Positions 40,646 to 50,777 of a stretch of 64,000 nt of DNA are shown here, in pieces. The stretch is taken from the NCBI RefSeq assembly GCF_009741925.1, contig NZ_WPCC01000010.1, forward strand, positions 21,395-85,394. Direction: 5' to 3'. The position numbers and the translations under genes are program-made. Under the pieces are notes generated by a model. It did no database searches, was not told the DNA's origin, and saw nothing but the letters and a program-made list of their open reading frames with translations. Origin of the DNA: Natronomonas sp. CBA1123. Its GTDB lineage: Archaea; Halobacteriota; Halobacteria; Halobacteriales; Haloarculaceae. How positions within the stretch are numbered: the stretch's first letter is position 1; each line of letters starts with the position of its first letter.

Positions 40646-40656
40646 GTATATAAATC
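40646..40656. promoter_or_regulatory. Orphan TATA-like element GTATATAAATC
   Basis: A strong, nearly symmetrical TATA sequence lies in the 151-bp gap between two convergent genes (M23-like and LysE), where no start codon of a known gene follows on either side. It could drive an antisense or small RNA, or be chance. Confidence 0.3.
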
Positions 40657-40689
40657 TCAGCCGTGCCCCCTGTTTTCGGGTCGAATCCA

Positions 40690-41265
40690 CTACAAAACGA
40701 GCCAGCCGGCGATTCCGAGCAGGACGACCCCCGAGACGCGCTGGAGCCACGGGCTCTCGCCGCCGAACTGTCCCGACAGCGCGCCAACGCCACCGAGATA
40801 GACGGCGGTGATGGCGGCGTACAGCGCGCCGAGAACCAGCATGCCGGCGGCAGGGTTCGCTTCGGGTGCAAACCCCGGCAGGAAGGCGAGGAAAAACAGC
40901 GCGACCTGTGGATTGAGGACGTTGACCGCCAGTCCCTGCAGGTAGGGACGCCCCTCGGCCGCCTCGCGCGTGTCGTCGTCGGCGGCGCGGAGTGACTGCA
41001 CGCCGAGATAGGTGAGATAGACGGCGCCGAGCGTGACGACGACGGTTCGAGCCTCCGGGACGGCGGAAAACAGCGCGGCGAGGCCGAATGCGGCCGCGGC
41101 GGTGTGGACGAGAATCCCCGTCGAGACGCCGAGCGCGGAGAGAACGCCAGCGCGTCGCCCCTCGCCGGCGCCGCGTGCGAGGACGTACGCCGTGTCCGGC
41201 CCCGGCGTCAGAATCAGGGCGACGGCGGCGGTCAGATAGACGGCGAGCGTCGCGGCGTCAAACAC
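40690..41265 (-). CDS. LysE/RhtB-family amino-acid exporter
   Basis: The 191-aa membrane protein starts MFDAATLAVYLTAAVALILT and has the family PGPDTAYVLARGAGEGRRAG segment near residue 20 and six hydrophobic segments. It probably exports an amino acid or derivative; substrate unknown. Confidence 0.9.
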   Translation of the reverse strand: MFDAATLAVYLTAAVALILTPGPDTAYVLARGAGEGRRAGVLSALGVSTGILVHTAAAAFGLAALFSAVPEARTVVVTLGAVYLTYLGVQSLRAADDDTREAAEGRPYLQGLAVNVLNPQVALFFLAFLPGFAPEANPAAGMLVLGALYAAITAVYLGGVGALSGQFGGESPWLQRVSGVVLLGIAGWLVL

Positions 41266-41314
41266 ACGCGACGTTTCGGTCTATCGGTGTTAGCTCTGAC
41301 GACTGTCGGGGGCG

Positions 41315-43312
41315 TCACTCCTCGTCGGCGGCCTCGCCCGCAGACAACCCCTCGTCGCCGCGTTCGAGCGCCGGTGGGGCGTCGTGGTGTTCGGAGTAAC
41401 CGTCGAACCACCGGGCGATGCGCTCCAGTCGGTCGACGACGTGGCCCGGTTCGCCGGACCGAGACAGTTCGTGGCCCTCACGTGGGTAGCGGACGAGTCG
41501 GGTGTCGACGCCCTGCTTGCGGAGGAACAGGTAGAACAGTTCGCCGTTGTTGACGGGGACGCGGTAGTCGTCGTCGGCGTGGACGACGAGCGTCGGCGTC
41601 TCGACCGATTCGACGTGGGCCGCCGGCGAGTGCTCCCAGAGGAACTCGGGGTCCTCCCACGGCGTCGCGTCGAAATCCCACTCGACGAGGTGGAAGGCGT
41701 CGGTCGACCCGTAGAAGGAGTTGAGTTCGTAGACGCCGCGCTGGGAAACGGCGCCGGCGAAGCGGTCGGTGTGGCCGATTAGCCAGCCGGTCATGTAACC
41801 GCCGAAGGAGCCGCCGGTGAGGAACTGCTGGGCGTCGTCGACGTAGTCGCGTTCGCACACTTCGTCGACGCCCGCGAGTACGTCGGTACTCGTCACTGCT
41901 CCCCAGTCGCGTTCGATTGCGGCCATGAACTGTTCGCCGTAGCCCGTCGACCCACGCGGGTTCGACCAGAAGACGACGTAGCCGCGGGCCGCGAGCGTCT
42001 GGAACTCGTGCCACATCGTTCCGGCCGTCGACCACATCGCGTGGGGACCGCCGTGGATTTCGACCGCGAGGGGATAGGTTTCGCTCTCGTCGAACTCCGG
42101 GGGGTGAAGCACCCACCCCTGTATCTCGACGCCGTCGTCGCTCTCGAAGCGGAGTTCCTCGGGTTCGGCGACGTGGTGGGAGTCGAGATACTCGTCGTTG
42201 ACGGTCGTGAGTCGGCGCTCCTCGCCCGCGTCGGTCAGGAACACGTCGCCGCGGTGGTCCCACTCGCTTTTCGTCACGACGACGCGGCCGTCGCGGGCGT
42301 CGAAGGCCGTCACGTCGCCTTGTGCGACGACGACCTCGATGTCCTCGCGGTCGGTATCGACGAGCGGCGCGCGCCGAACCGTCCGGTGGCCCTCGTCGGG
42401 CGTCGAGAACAGCAGCGCGTCGCCGTCGAAGGCGAAGGTGCCGGCCATGCGGTCGATGCCTGCGGTCGGTCGAACCGCCGTGTCCGCATCGCGGTCGAAC
42501 ACCTCGATTTCCCGCTGTCGGATGGTCGGCCGGTCGGGTTCGGTGTAGGGGTAGGCGATGTCGCCGTCGGCGGTCGCCTCGATGTCCAACTCCCAGGCGG
42601 TCGTCGTCGTCACCGTTTCACGGGCCAGCGTCTCGATGTCGAGGGCATCGATGTCGTACTCGATGGTGTCGTCGGGTTCCTCGCCGCGTTTGACGCCGTA
42701 GTACAGCGTCTCGTCGTCACCGAACGTCGGGGCGACGAAGTCGAAGTCGCCGTCGGTGTGACGTTCGACGGACTCCGCATCGAGGTCGACGGTGTAGACG
42801 TGGCTCCGCGTGCCGTCGAAGTACTGCTGGTCGGCGCGGTACACCATCCGGTCGATGACGCGGGGGTCCGGCGTCTCCCGTTCGTAGTCGTCCTCGACCG
42901 CGAGGTCCTGACCTGCCCGACGTTCGGCCTCGGTGACCCGTTGGGTGAACGCCAGCGCCTCGCCGTCCGGTCGCCACGCTATCGACGACACCTCGCCGAC
43001 CACGTCGGTCACCTGCCAGGCCTCACCGCCGTCGGTGGGGACGACGTACACGTCGGCGGTTTCGTCGTCGCTCCGGACGAACGCCAGTCGGTCGCCGGAC
43101 GGCGAAAACCGCGGTTCGGTGTCGCCGCCACCGGTCGTAAACGGTTCGGCATCGGCGCTGCCGTCGGCCGGAACGGTGTAGACGTTCCGGTCGTAGCTCT
43201 CGTCGTCTGCCGGGTCTTCGTGGACGAACGCAACCGTTTCGCCATCGGGCGACAGCTGGGGGTCCGACACCTGGACGATGTCGCGATAGTCGGCGGCCTG
43301 AATCGGCTCCAT
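41315..43312 (-). CDS. S9-family (acylaminoacyl-type) serine peptidase
   Basis: The 665-aa protein has an N-terminal seven-bladed-propeller-like part (DPQLSPDGETVAFVHEDPAD, PRFSPSGDRLAFVRSDDETA) and a C-terminal alpha/beta hydrolase domain. Catalytic Ser is in LTGGSFGGYMTGWLIG (about residue 513), Asp in VVHADDDYRVPVNNGE and His in PREGHELSRSGE. It would cleave peptides or remove acylated N-terminal residues. Length and domain order match archaeal S9C peptidases. Confidence 0.93.
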   Translation of the reverse strand: MEPIQAADYRDIVQVSDPQLSPDGETVAFVHEDPADDESYDRNVYTVPADGSADAEPFTTGGGDTEPRFSPSGDRLAFVRSDDETADVYVVPTDGGEAWQVTDVVGEVSSIAWRPDGEALAFTQRVTEAERRAGQDLAVEDDYERETPDPRVIDRMVYRADQQYFDGTRSHVYTVDLDAESVERHTDGDFDFVAPTFGDDETLYYGVKRGEEPDDTIEYDIDALDIETLARETVTTTTAWELDIEATADGDIAYPYTEPDRPTIRQREIEVFDRDADTAVRPTAGIDRMAGTFAFDGDALLFSTPDEGHRTVRRAPLVDTDREDIEVVVAQGDVTAFDARDGRVVVTKSEWDHRGDVFLTDAGEERRLTTVNDEYLDSHHVAEPEELRFESDDGVEIQGWVLHPPEFDESETYPLAVEIHGGPHAMWSTAGTMWHEFQTLAARGYVVFWSNPRGSTGYGEQFMAAIERDWGAVTSTDVLAGVDEVCERDYVDDAQQFLTGGSFGGYMTGWLIGHTDRFAGAVSQRGVYELNSFYGSTDAFHLVEWDFDATPWEDPEFLWEHSPAAHVESVETPTLVVHADDDYRVPVNNGELFYLFLRKQGVDTRLVRYPREGHELSRSGEPGHVVDRLERIARWFDGYSEHHDAPPALERGDEGLSAGEAADEE

Positions 43313-43387
43313 GTCCGTTCGTCGGCCGCCGCGGTGGTAGGTCTTTCACTCGGGGGGTTCGCAGTCAGCGACCGAACGCTCATTTCG

Positions 43388-44161
43388 ATGCCGGACGACG
43401 TGCCGCGCATGGCCCTCCCCCTGCTCCCGTCCGACCGCCGGCGTCCAGCACCGACCGCCACGCTGGCGGTGTCGGCGGCCCTGTTCGGCCTCCAGATGGT
43501 CGCGATTGGAACGCTCCCTTCGAGACCGGCAGTGGCCGTCGCCGTCGGAACGGCCCTCCTCGGCGGCGCGGCACTCTTCGTTGCCCTCCGGTTGTACGCA
43601 CCGCTTCTTTCGGCCGTTCTCGCCGTCCCGCTCGTGACCATCGAGCTATCGCTGCTCGGCACTGTCGTCCTCCCCGGTGTTCTCGTCGCCGGCGGAGTCG
43701 AATACGGGTGTCGGCGACTGCTCGGCCGCAACGAGTCCCGACTGTCGGCGGCGACGGAAGCATCGCTCGCGGCCGGTATCGTCGTTGGCGCGCTGTGGAC
43801 CGGGATGGTCCACGTGTTGTCGCCGGGTGGCGACGATTTCAGCGTCGTCGCGCGGTCGGTCGGCATCGAGGGGTACGTCGCGCCGCTGGCGGAACTCGCG
43901 TTCGTCGCGTTCGGCCCCCTTCTCGTGGTCGGTTTACCGGTCACGCTCGCCGCACGATTCGGGTTGCTCTCGCCGCTCGCTTTTGCGGCCGTCGAAGTCG
44001 GGGCCTTCCTGTCGGACCCCTCCGGCGGCGATACGGTCGGGTCGGCAGCGAGTCTCCTGTGGCCCGCGGCGGTGCCGCTGTTGCTCGGCGCCGCCGCCAT
44101 CGAGCTGTGGGTGCGTCGTGAGGCATTTCCGGCGTTCGGCGCTCGGCTCGCCGGCAGTTGA
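43388..44161 (+). CDS. Hypothetical polytopic membrane protein
   Basis: The 257-aa protein has six to seven hydrophobic segments from about residue 22 (TATLAVSAALFGLQMVAIGT) and no recognisable catalytic motif. It lies 52 bp upstream of the SRP54 gene on the same strand. Family unknown. Confidence 0.7.
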   Translation: MPDDVPRMALPLLPSDRRRPAPTATLAVSAALFGLQMVAIGTLPSRPAVAVAVGTALLGGAALFVALRLYAPLLSAVLAVPLVTIELSLLGTVVLPGVLVAGGVEYGCRRLLGRNESRLSAATEASLAAGIVVGALWTGMVHVLSPGGDDFSVVARSVGIEGYVAPLAELAFVAFGPLLVVGLPVTLAARFGLLSPLAFAAVEVGAFLSDPSGGDTVGSAASLLWPAAVPLLLGAAAIELWVRREAFPAFGARLAGS

Positions 44162-44213
44162 GGCCGTCGCAACGAACAAAGCCTTTACCGGCTGGGTAGC
44201 GTACGGAGTGTAA

Positions 44214-45605
44214 ATGGTACTCGACGACTTGGGCAGTTCCCTCCGGGGAACGCTCGACAAGTTACAGGGGAAGACGACCCTGAGCGAGGACGACGTCGAG
44301 GAGATCGTCAAGGAGATTCAACGCTCCCTGCTCTCCGCGGACGTCGACGTCTCGCTCGTGATGGACCTCTCGGACTCCATCCGGGAGCGTGCACTCCAGG
44401 AGGAACCACCGGCCGGCACCACCGCGAAGGACCACGTCCTCAAAATCGTCTACGAGGAGATGGTCGAACTCGTCGGCGAGTCGACCGAGCTCCCGCTGGA
44501 GGAACAGACCATCATGCTCGCCGGCCTCCAGGGGTCGGGGAAGACCACCAGCGCCGCGAAGATGGCGTGGTGGTTCTCGAAGAAGGGCCTCCGTCCGGCG
44601 GTCATCCAGACCGACACGTTCCGGCCCGGCGCCTACGACCAGGCCAAACAGATGTGCGAACGCGCCGAGGTCGACTTCTACGGCGACCCCGACAACGACG
44701 ACCCCGTCGACATCGCCCGGAAGGGTCTCGAAGAGACGAAAGACGCCGACGTTCGCATCGTCGACACGGCCGGTCGCCACGCGCTGGAAGACGACCTCAT
44801 CGAGGAGTTAGAGCAAATCGAGTCGGTCGTCGACCCCGACCGGAACCTGCTCGTCTTGGACGCCGCAATCGGGCAGGGCGCGAAAGACCAGGCCGAACGG
44901 TTCCACGATTCGGTCGGCATCGACGGCGTGATGATTACGAAACTCGACGGGACGGCGAAAGGTGGCGGCGCCCTCGCCGCCGTCGACCAGACCGACTCCT
45001 CCATCGCTTTCCTCGGGACCGGCGAGGAGGTCGGCGACATCGAACGCTTCGAACCCTCGGGATTCATCTCCCGATTGCTCGGGATGGGCGACCTCAAACA
45101 ACTCTCCGAGCGGGTCGAACGCGCGATGCAGGAGACCCAAGAAGAGGAGGACTGGGACCCCGAGGACCTGATGAAAGGGGAGTTCACCCTGAAGGACATG
45201 CGGAACCAGATGAACGCGATGAACAAGATGGGGCCGCTCGACCAGGTGATGGACATGATTCCGGGGCTGGGCGGCGGCATCAAGGACCAGCTCCCCGACG
45301 ACGCGATGGACATGACCCAGGACCGCCTTCGGGACTTCGAGGTCATCATGGACTCGATGACCGAAAACGAGTTGGAGAACCCCCGTTCCATCGGTCAGAG
45401 CCAAATCGAACGCATCGCCCGCGGCTCCGGAAAGGACGAGGAGACCATCCGCGAACTGCTCGAACAGCACAAGATGATGTCCCGGATGATGAAGCAGTTC
45501 CAGGGGATGGGCGACGGCGACATGCAGCGGATGATGAAACAGATGCAGGGCGGCGGCGGTGGCGGCGGTGGTGGCCTCGGCGGGATGGGGCCGTTCGGCG
45601 ACTGA
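44214..45605 (+). CDS. srp54: Signal recognition particle 54 kDa protein
   Basis: The 463-aa GTPase has the N domain (1-95), the P-loop [20 protein letters not shown] (103-122), [13 protein letters not shown] and [17 protein letters not shown] in the G domain, and a Met-rich M domain from about residue 315 ([40 protein letters not shown]) ending in a Gly-rich tail. It binds SRP RNA and signal sequences and delivers ribosomes to FtsY. Confidence 0.97.
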   Translation: MVLDDLGSSLRGTLDKLQGKTTLSEDDVEEIVKEIQRSLLSADVDVSLVMDLSDSIRERALQEEPPAGTTAKDHVLKIVYEEMVELVGESTELPLEEQTIMLAGLQGSGKTTSAAKMAWWFSKKGLRPAVIQTDTFRPGAYDQAKQMCERAEVDFYGDPDNDDPVDIARKGLEETKDADVRIVDTAGRHALEDDLIEELEQIESVVDPDRNLLVLDAAIGQGAKDQAERFHDSVGIDGVMITKLDGTAKGGGALAAVDQTDSSIAFLGTGEEVGDIERFEPSGFISRLLGMGDLKQLSERVERAMQETQEEEDWDPEDLMKGEFTLKDMRNQMNAMNKMGPLDQVMDMIPGLGGGIKDQLPDDAMDMTQDRLRDFEVIMDSMTENELENPRSIGQSQIERIARGSGKDEETIRELLEQHKMMSRMMKQFQGMGDGDMQRMMKQMQGGGGGGGGGLGGMGPFGD

Positions 45606-45776
45606 AGCGACTTTTGAACGGAGTCTGAGGCTGCCCATCCAATTGCCAAAATCGAAGCCTACGAGGCAGTGTTGGACTCCACCGATGTCCACCGAAGGCG
45701 GCGATTCGCTTACCGAGATTCGGGAGTGACGGGTCGCCACGGCAAACGATTAGTGCGCTGGCGATGACCTCCCAAT

Positions 45777-46136
45777 ATGTCGCTCTCCACCCCGTTCGGC
45801 CGGGTAAGCGTCTATCGAGTGGCCGTCCTCGTCGCGTTCCTCGCCGCCGTCGCCGTCGCTGTCTTCTTCAGCGACGAACCGCTGGCACCGACGTTCATCG
45901 CGATGTCGGTTCTCGTCGCTGTGTACCTCTTCGCCAGTGCCCTCGACCGTGTCCGGGAGCACCCGCTTTTCAACGTCGCCAACGCGGCGTGGCTGACCGT
46001 CGTGTTCGCGCTGTGGTACCTCTCGACCGACGAGAGCGTCTTCGTCCTCGCGTTCGTCGTCCTCGCGGCGGTCGGAACCCTCGTCGAAGCGTACAACTAC
46101 CGCAACGACACGTCGTATCTCCGCATCAATTTCTGA
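45777..46136 (+). CDS. Small membrane protein (four helices)
   Basis: The 119-aa protein starts MSLSTPFGRVSVYRVAVLVA and has hydrophobic segments near residues 13-32, 37-54, 68-82 and 85-103. Ends YNYRNDTSYLRINF. No family recognised. The preceding 171-bp gap after srp54 shows nothing I can support. Confidence 0.65.
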   Translation: MSLSTPFGRVSVYRVAVLVAFLAAVAVAVFFSDEPLAPTFIAMSVLVAVYLFASALDRVREHPLFNVANAAWLTVVFALWYLSTDESVFVLAFVVLAAVGTLVEAYNYRNDTSYLRINF

Positions 46137-46200
46137 ACGTGATTCCAGCCGTATCTGCGGCGGCACATAGCCTCAAGTGTCCCTGGGAAGACAGAACGGT

Positions 46201-47145
46201 ATGGCAGACGAACCCAACCCGCAGTTACAGCCCATCCTCGATATGGTCAACCAGACGCCGGCGCTCGAAGAGGTCGGCGTCGAGGGTGCCCGCCAGCAGT
46301 TCGACGCCGTCGCGGAGTTCACGCCCTCCTACGAAGTGTACGACGAGTACGACACCACCGTCGCCGGTGCGACCGGAGAGCTAGACGCCCGTGTCTACCG
46401 GCCCGGCGAGGGTGACCGGCCGATTCTCGTGTACTTCCACGGCGGCGGCTTCGTCGTCGGCGGGCTCGACACCCACGACAACGTCTGTCAGAAACTGGCC
46501 GAGGAAAGCGGCTGGACTGTCGTCTCCGTCGATTATCGGCTGGCGCCGGAACACCCCTTCCCGGCGGCGCTGGAGGATGCCTACGCTGCCACCGAGTACG
46601 TCGAGGAGAACTCCGAGGCGTTCGACGGCGACGGCACGCTCGCGGTCGGCGGCGACAGCGCCGGCGCGAACCTCTCGGCGGGCGTCTCGCTCATGGCTCG
46701 CGACGCCGAACTCGACGTGACGGACGACGTTGTGGGCCCGGACATCGCCCACCAGGTGCTGTTCTATCCCGTCTGTGGGTCGCCGTTCGAGGAGTACGAG
46801 AGCCGCGAGGAGAACGCCGAGGGGTACTTCCTCGAACGCGAGACGATGGAGTGGTTCCAGGACCAGTACGTCCAGTCGCCGGTCCACTCACGAAACGAGT
46901 ACCTCGCCCCACTGTTGGCCGACGACCTCTCGGGGTTGCCGCCGGCGACGGTCGTCACCGCCGGTTTCGACCCCCTCCGGGACGAGGGCGACGCCTACGC
47001 CGAGGCGCTGGAGGACGCCGGCAACGAGGTGTTCCACGCCCAGTACGACGACATGATTCACGGCTTCGTCCAACTTCTCGGCTTCGTCGACGCCGCCGAG
47101 GACGCGATTCGGGCGGCATCGAGCGGCCTCGACGCCGTTCGCTGA
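46201..47145 (+). CDS. HSL-family alpha/beta hydrolase (esterase/lipase)
   Basis: The 314-aa enzyme has the oxyanion HGGGF (residues 80-84), the nucleophile GDSAGANL (151-158, Ser153), Asp in FDPLRDEGDAY and His in MIHGFVQLLG. This matches hormone-sensitive-lipase-type esterases of archaea. Start ATG 46201. It precedes the ABC operon. Confidence 0.93.
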   Translation: MADEPNPQLQPILDMVNQTPALEEVGVEGARQQFDAVAEFTPSYEVYDEYDTTVAGATGELDARVYRPGEGDRPILVYFHGGGFVVGGLDTHDNVCQKLAEESGWTVVSVDYRLAPEHPFPAALEDAYAATEYVEENSEAFDGDGTLAVGGDSAGANLSAGVSLMARDAELDVTDDVVGPDIAHQVLFYPVCGSPFEEYESREENAEGYFLERETMEWFQDQYVQSPVHSRNEYLAPLLADDLSGLPPATVVTAGFDPLRDEGDAYAEALEDAGNEVFHAQYDDMIHGFVQLLGFVDAAEDAIRAASSGLDAVR

Positions 47146-47199
47146 GTATCGGGACTCGTCGCCTCTGCCGGCCGATGGGAGGGTAATTCCCCGATGGAC

Positions 47200-47215
47200 C
47201 TACCATGGTCGGTAG
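47200..47215. promoter_or_regulatory. CTACCATGGTCGGTAG inverted repeat upstream of the liv operon
   Basis: Arms CTACC and GGTAG flank ATGGTC, and an inner ACCATGGT palindrome is present. It lies 43 bp before ATG 47259 and shares the CCATGG core with the elements at 54005 and 54066 in the proline locus. Another CCCATGGTG follows at 47226-47234. Confidence 0.4.
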
Positions 47216-47258
47216 CGGGTTAACCCCCATGGTGCCGTTACCTCTCCAGTAGACGCCC

Positions 47259-48551
47259 ATGAGAGAGGATATCACGAACTGGACGAATCGGCGGAGTGTA
47301 CTGAAAGCGACGGGTGCGGCAGGGTTGGCGTCGCTGGCCGGGTGTGTCAGCACGACCGACGACGAGGGGAACGGAAACGGAAACGGCGACGACGGAAACG
47401 GCAACGGCAATGGAAACGGCGACGGCGGCAGCGACGACCCCTACACCATCGGGATGGTCGACGCCCTCACCGGGTCGCTGTCGGCGTTCGGCGAACGAAA
47501 CCAACGCGGGAAGGACCTCGCACTCGAACGCGTCAACAACGCCGGCATCGATGGCCGCGAACTCGACATCGTCGTCGAGGACTCGGAAGGCCAGAGCCAA
47601 GGCGGCGTTTCGGCGGCCCAGAAACTCGTCAATCAGGATTCGGTGCCGTTCCTCATCGGCGCCGTCGGCTCCGGGGTGTCGCTGGCCATCTACGAGAGCG
47701 TCATCGAAGGCACCGACGTGGTGCAGTTGAGCCAGAACTCTACGGGGCTGAACCTCACCGAGTTCCCGGGCCTGCTCCGGATGTCGCCGACCGGTCGCAC
47801 CCAGTCGGTGGCGCTGTCGAACATCATCGCCGAGGACGGCTACGACGAGGTGGCGATTACCTACGTCAACAACGACTACGGTCAGAGCCTCACCGACGCC
47901 TTCGTCGAGGCCTTCGACGGGGAAGTCGTCTACAACACGCCCCACGACCAAGAACAGCAGTCCTATTCGAGCGTCATCTCCGAGATGGACGGCTCCGGGG
48001 CCGACGCGTGGCTGTTCGTCACCTACCAGGCGGAGTTCGCGACGATGGTCAACGAGGCGTTCTCCAGCGGTTACGAGGCGCAGTTCTACGGCGCCGACTC
48101 CGTCTCCGGCGACAACGTCTTGGAGAACACGCCGGAGGGAAGCATGGACGGCATGAAAATCGTCGTCCCCTCCGCACCCGTCGAACAGGAGAACTACCAG
48201 GAGTTCGCCTCCGCCTTCGAGTCCGAGTACGGCGAACAGCCGACCGCGTGGTCGGCGTACGCCTACGACTGTGTCGTCACCGCGGCGCTGTCGATTCAGG
48301 CCGCAGACGAGTTCACCGGCGCGGCGCTCCAGGAGACTGTCCGCGACGTGACGCGCCCGGAGGGTGAGAAGGTAACCTCCTTCGAGGCGGCAAGCCAGAT
48401 TCTCGCCGACGGTGGCGGCCCATCCGACGTCGACTATCAGGGCGTCAGCGGCCCCATCGACTTCGACGAGAACGGTGACCCCGTCGGGTTCCTGCAGATT
48501 CTCACCGTCGAGGACCACGACTACGTCGGAACCGGCTTCATCGAGTCCTAA
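47259..48551 (+). CDS. livK: Branched-chain amino-acid-type ABC transporter substrate-binding lipoprotein
   Basis: The 430-aa protein starts MREDITNWTNRRSVLKATGA with a Tat motif (RRSVLK) and a lipobox LAGC, then a Gly/Asn/Asp-rich linker and a type I periplasmic binding fold (TIGMVDALTGSLSAFGERNQ, VPFLIGAVGSGVSLAIYESV). It captures the substrate outside the cell for the four genes downstream. Ligand could be branched-chain amino acids, urea or another small solute. Confidence 0.9.
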   Translation: MREDITNWTNRRSVLKATGAAGLASLAGCVSTTDDEGNGNGNGDDGNGNGNGNGDGGSDDPYTIGMVDALTGSLSAFGERNQRGKDLALERVNNAGIDGRELDIVVEDSEGQSQGGVSAAQKLVNQDSVPFLIGAVGSGVSLAIYESVIEGTDVVQLSQNSTGLNLTEFPGLLRMSPTGRTQSVALSNIIAEDGYDEVAITYVNNDYGQSLTDAFVEAFDGEVVYNTPHDQEQQSYSSVISEMDGSGADAWLFVTYQAEFATMVNEAFSSGYEAQFYGADSVSGDNVLENTPEGSMDGMKIVVPSAPVEQENYQEFASAFESEYGEQPTAWSAYAYDCVVTAALSIQAADEFTGAALQETVRDVTRPEGEKVTSFEAASQILADGGGPSDVDYQGVSGPIDFDENGDPVGFLQILTVEDHDYVGTGFIES

Positions 48552-48557
48552 CGACCG

Positions 48558-49520
48558 ATGCCGCTTCTGGAATATCTGGCGAACGGACTCGTCTTCAGCA
48601 GTATCATCGTCCTCGGGAGCATCGGTCTGTCGCTGATATACAGCATCGCCGGATTCGCGAACTTCGCCCACGGCGACACGATGACCGTCGGCGCCTACGC
48701 CGCACTGGTGACCTTCGGCACCGTCGGCGGCCTCGGCGGGGCCGTCCTCGGCCTCCCGTACGGCTTCTTCGTCGCGTTACTCGTCGGCCTCTCGGCGGCG
48801 GTCGTCGTCGCCTTGGTGACCGAGCGGTTCGTGTACAAACCGCTCGACGTGGGCTCTATCGGCCTGCTCATCACCTCCATCGGCGTCGCCTTCGTCTACC
48901 GCGCGGTAGTGCAGATTCGCTTCGGTGCCGACTTCACCCGATACGGGATTCAGGCCGTCAGACCCATCGAGGCGCTCGTCCCCTACGGCATCCGGGTGAC
49001 CGTCCACGACGTGGCTATCGTCATCTCGGCGTTCGTCCTCGTCGCCGGCCTGCACGTCCTGTTGCAGCACACCGACCTCGGTCGGAAGATGCGCGCGATG
49101 GCCGACAATCCGGACCTCGCACGTGTCAGCGGCATTCGGACCAACCGCATCAAACTGCTGGCGTGGGTCATCGGCGCCGGACTCGCCGGTGCCGGCGGCG
49201 TGTTCCTCGGACTGTTCAACCAACTGGCGCCGCGGATGGGGTTCAACCTCCTGCTGTTGATTTTCGCGGCCGTCATCCTCGGCGGCATCGGGTCGGTGTA
49301 CGGCGCGATGCTCGGCGGCTTCCTCATCGGGATGATAAACCAGTTGACGCCGATTCTCTCCGACATCCGACTGCTCACTGACTTCGGGGCGTACCTCCCG
49401 TACGTCCCCGACTCCGTCGGCATCACCATCGGTATCGAGTACGCGAACGCCATCGCGTTCGTCATCATGGTCGCGGTGTTGCTCGTTCGACCGAACGGCA
49501 TCGCCGGGGAGGCGGTCTGA
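48558..49520 (+). CDS. livH: ABC transporter permease (LivH type)
   Basis: The 320-aa membrane protein starts MPLLEYLANGLVFSSIIVLG and has about eight helices with the family segments AVVQIRFGADFTRYG and TNRIKLLAWVIGAGLAGAGG. It pairs with the next permease, 6 bp after the binding-protein gene and directly abutting the next start. Confidence 0.92.
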   Translation: MPLLEYLANGLVFSSIIVLGSIGLSLIYSIAGFANFAHGDTMTVGAYAALVTFGTVGGLGGAVLGLPYGFFVALLVGLSAAVVVALVTERFVYKPLDVGSIGLLITSIGVAFVYRAVVQIRFGADFTRYGIQAVRPIEALVPYGIRVTVHDVAIVISAFVLVAGLHVLLQHTDLGRKMRAMADNPDLARVSGIRTNRIKLLAWVIGAGLAGAGGVFLGLFNQLAPRMGFNLLLLIFAAVILGGIGSVYGAMLGGFLIGMINQLTPILSDIRLLTDFGAYLPYVPDSVGITIGIEYANAIAFVIMVAVLLVRPNGIAGEAV

Positions 49521-50777
49521 ATGGCCGACGCATCCACCGACGGGGACGTACCCCCGGAGGCCGACGCCGATGCGGAAGACGACCCCGGTTACTGGGCGTC
49601 GCTCACCGTCGCCGAGAAGGGCGTCGTCGCCTTCATCGGACTGTTCGCCGCCTTACTCGTCGCGCTCCTCGTTACCGGCGGCCTCGGTCCGGCGTACTTC
49701 CTCTACATCGTCGGCTTGGCGGGGATGTACGCGCTGTTGTCCTTCGGCCTGAACGCCCAGTGGGGCTTTACCGGCCTCATTAACTTCAGCGTCGCCGCGT
49801 TCTTCGGCATCGGCGCCTACGGCGCGGCACTGATGAGCGGTAGCACCTCGCCGATAGCCGGCGGATTCAACCCGATGTACGGCCTCGTCGTTGCCCTCGT
49901 CGCGGCGGCGGTACTCGCCGTCATCATCGGCATCCCGACGCTTCGACTCCGGGCGGACTACCTCGCCATCGCCTCGCTCGGCCTCGCGGAGGTCGTCCGG
50001 CTGGTCATCCTCAACCAACGGGAGTGGACCAACGGCAGCGCGGGCGTCCGCGGTATCCCGAGCTTCTTCGAGGGCTGGCCGGTGTTGTCGACGTTCCCGG
50101 AGGCGATGCCGGGACTGGAAATCGTCGTCATCCCGGGGTCGCCGATACTGCTCGAAACCTCCTTTTGGAGCGCGCTGTTGAACGTGGCGCTGGTGCTGGC
50201 CTTCGTCGGCGTCAGCTACTTCGTTCTCAAACGCGCCCACCGCTCGCCGTGGGGTCGCGTCCTGCGAACCATCCGCTCCGACGAGGACCTCGCGCGAGCG
50301 CTCGGGAAGAACACCTACTCGTTCAAGATGCAGTCGTTCGTCCTCGGGAGCCTCATCATGGCGCTCGCGGGCGTCTTCTATGCGCATCTGAACCTCTTCG
50401 TCAGCCCCGGCGACCTCGACCCCATCACGACGTTCTACGTCTGGGTCGCGGTCATCCTCGGCGGCAGCGGCTCGAACCGCGGGGCGCTGTTCGGCGGCGT
50501 CCTCGTCGTCACCATCCGGGAGGGGACCCGGTTCCTCAACGAACTGCAGGTCCCGGTCGGCATCTCGCCGGTTCGGTTTGTCGAGCTTCCCATCGACCCC
50601 GCCCCGATGCGCCTGCTGCTCATCGGCGTCGTCATCATCCTCGTCATGCGGTTCCGACCACAGGGCGTGTTGCCGCCACAGCGGGAGTTGATATGGCCGA
50701 GTTCCGTCGACGAGTCGACCCCGAAGACGCCGAAATCCGGCGTTCGCGAATCGAAAGCAGGTGATACCGATGAGTGA
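49521..50777 (+). CDS. livM: ABC transporter permease (LivM type)
   Basis: The 418-aa permease has an acidic N-terminus and eight to ten helices including YALLSFGLNAQWGFTGLINF and LGKNTYSFKMQSFVLGSLIM. The start ATG directly follows the stop of livH. Its last bases overlap the next ATPase start (ATG 50770) by 8 bp. Confidence 0.92.
   Translation: MADASTDGDVPPEADADAEDDPGYWASLTVAEKGVVAFIGLFAALLVALLVTGGLGPAYFLYIVGLAGMYALLSFGLNAQWGFTGLINFSVAAFFGIGAYGAALMSGSTSPIAGGFNPMYGLVVALVAAAVLAVIIGIPTLRLRADYLAIASLGLAEVVRLVILNQREWTNGSAGVRGIPSFFEGWPVLSTFPEAMPGLEIVVIPGSPILLETSFWSALLNVALVLAFVGVSYFVLKRAHRSPWGRVLRTIRSDEDLARALGKNTYSFKMQSFVLGSLIMALAGVFYAHLNLFVSPGDLDPITTFYVWVAVILGGSGSNRGALFGGVLVVTIREGTRFLNELQVPVGISPVRFVELPIDPAPMRLLLIGVVIILVMRFRPQGVLPPQRELIWPSSVDESTPKTPKSGVRESKAGDTDE

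Noticed and set aside
42008..44161. A 717-aa plus-strand frame running opposite the S9 peptidase
   Set aside because: The first 460 codons are the antisense of the peptidase; only the membrane protein from ATG 43388 is supported.
45606..45776. A 28-codon TTG-start frame after srp54
   Set aside because: No promoter, poor start codon and no family resemblance.
47238..48671. Long minus-strand frame over the substrate-binding protein gene
   Set aside because: The plus strand has Tat signal, lipobox and binding-protein fold; the minus frame has Val/Arg/Gly-rich antisense composition.
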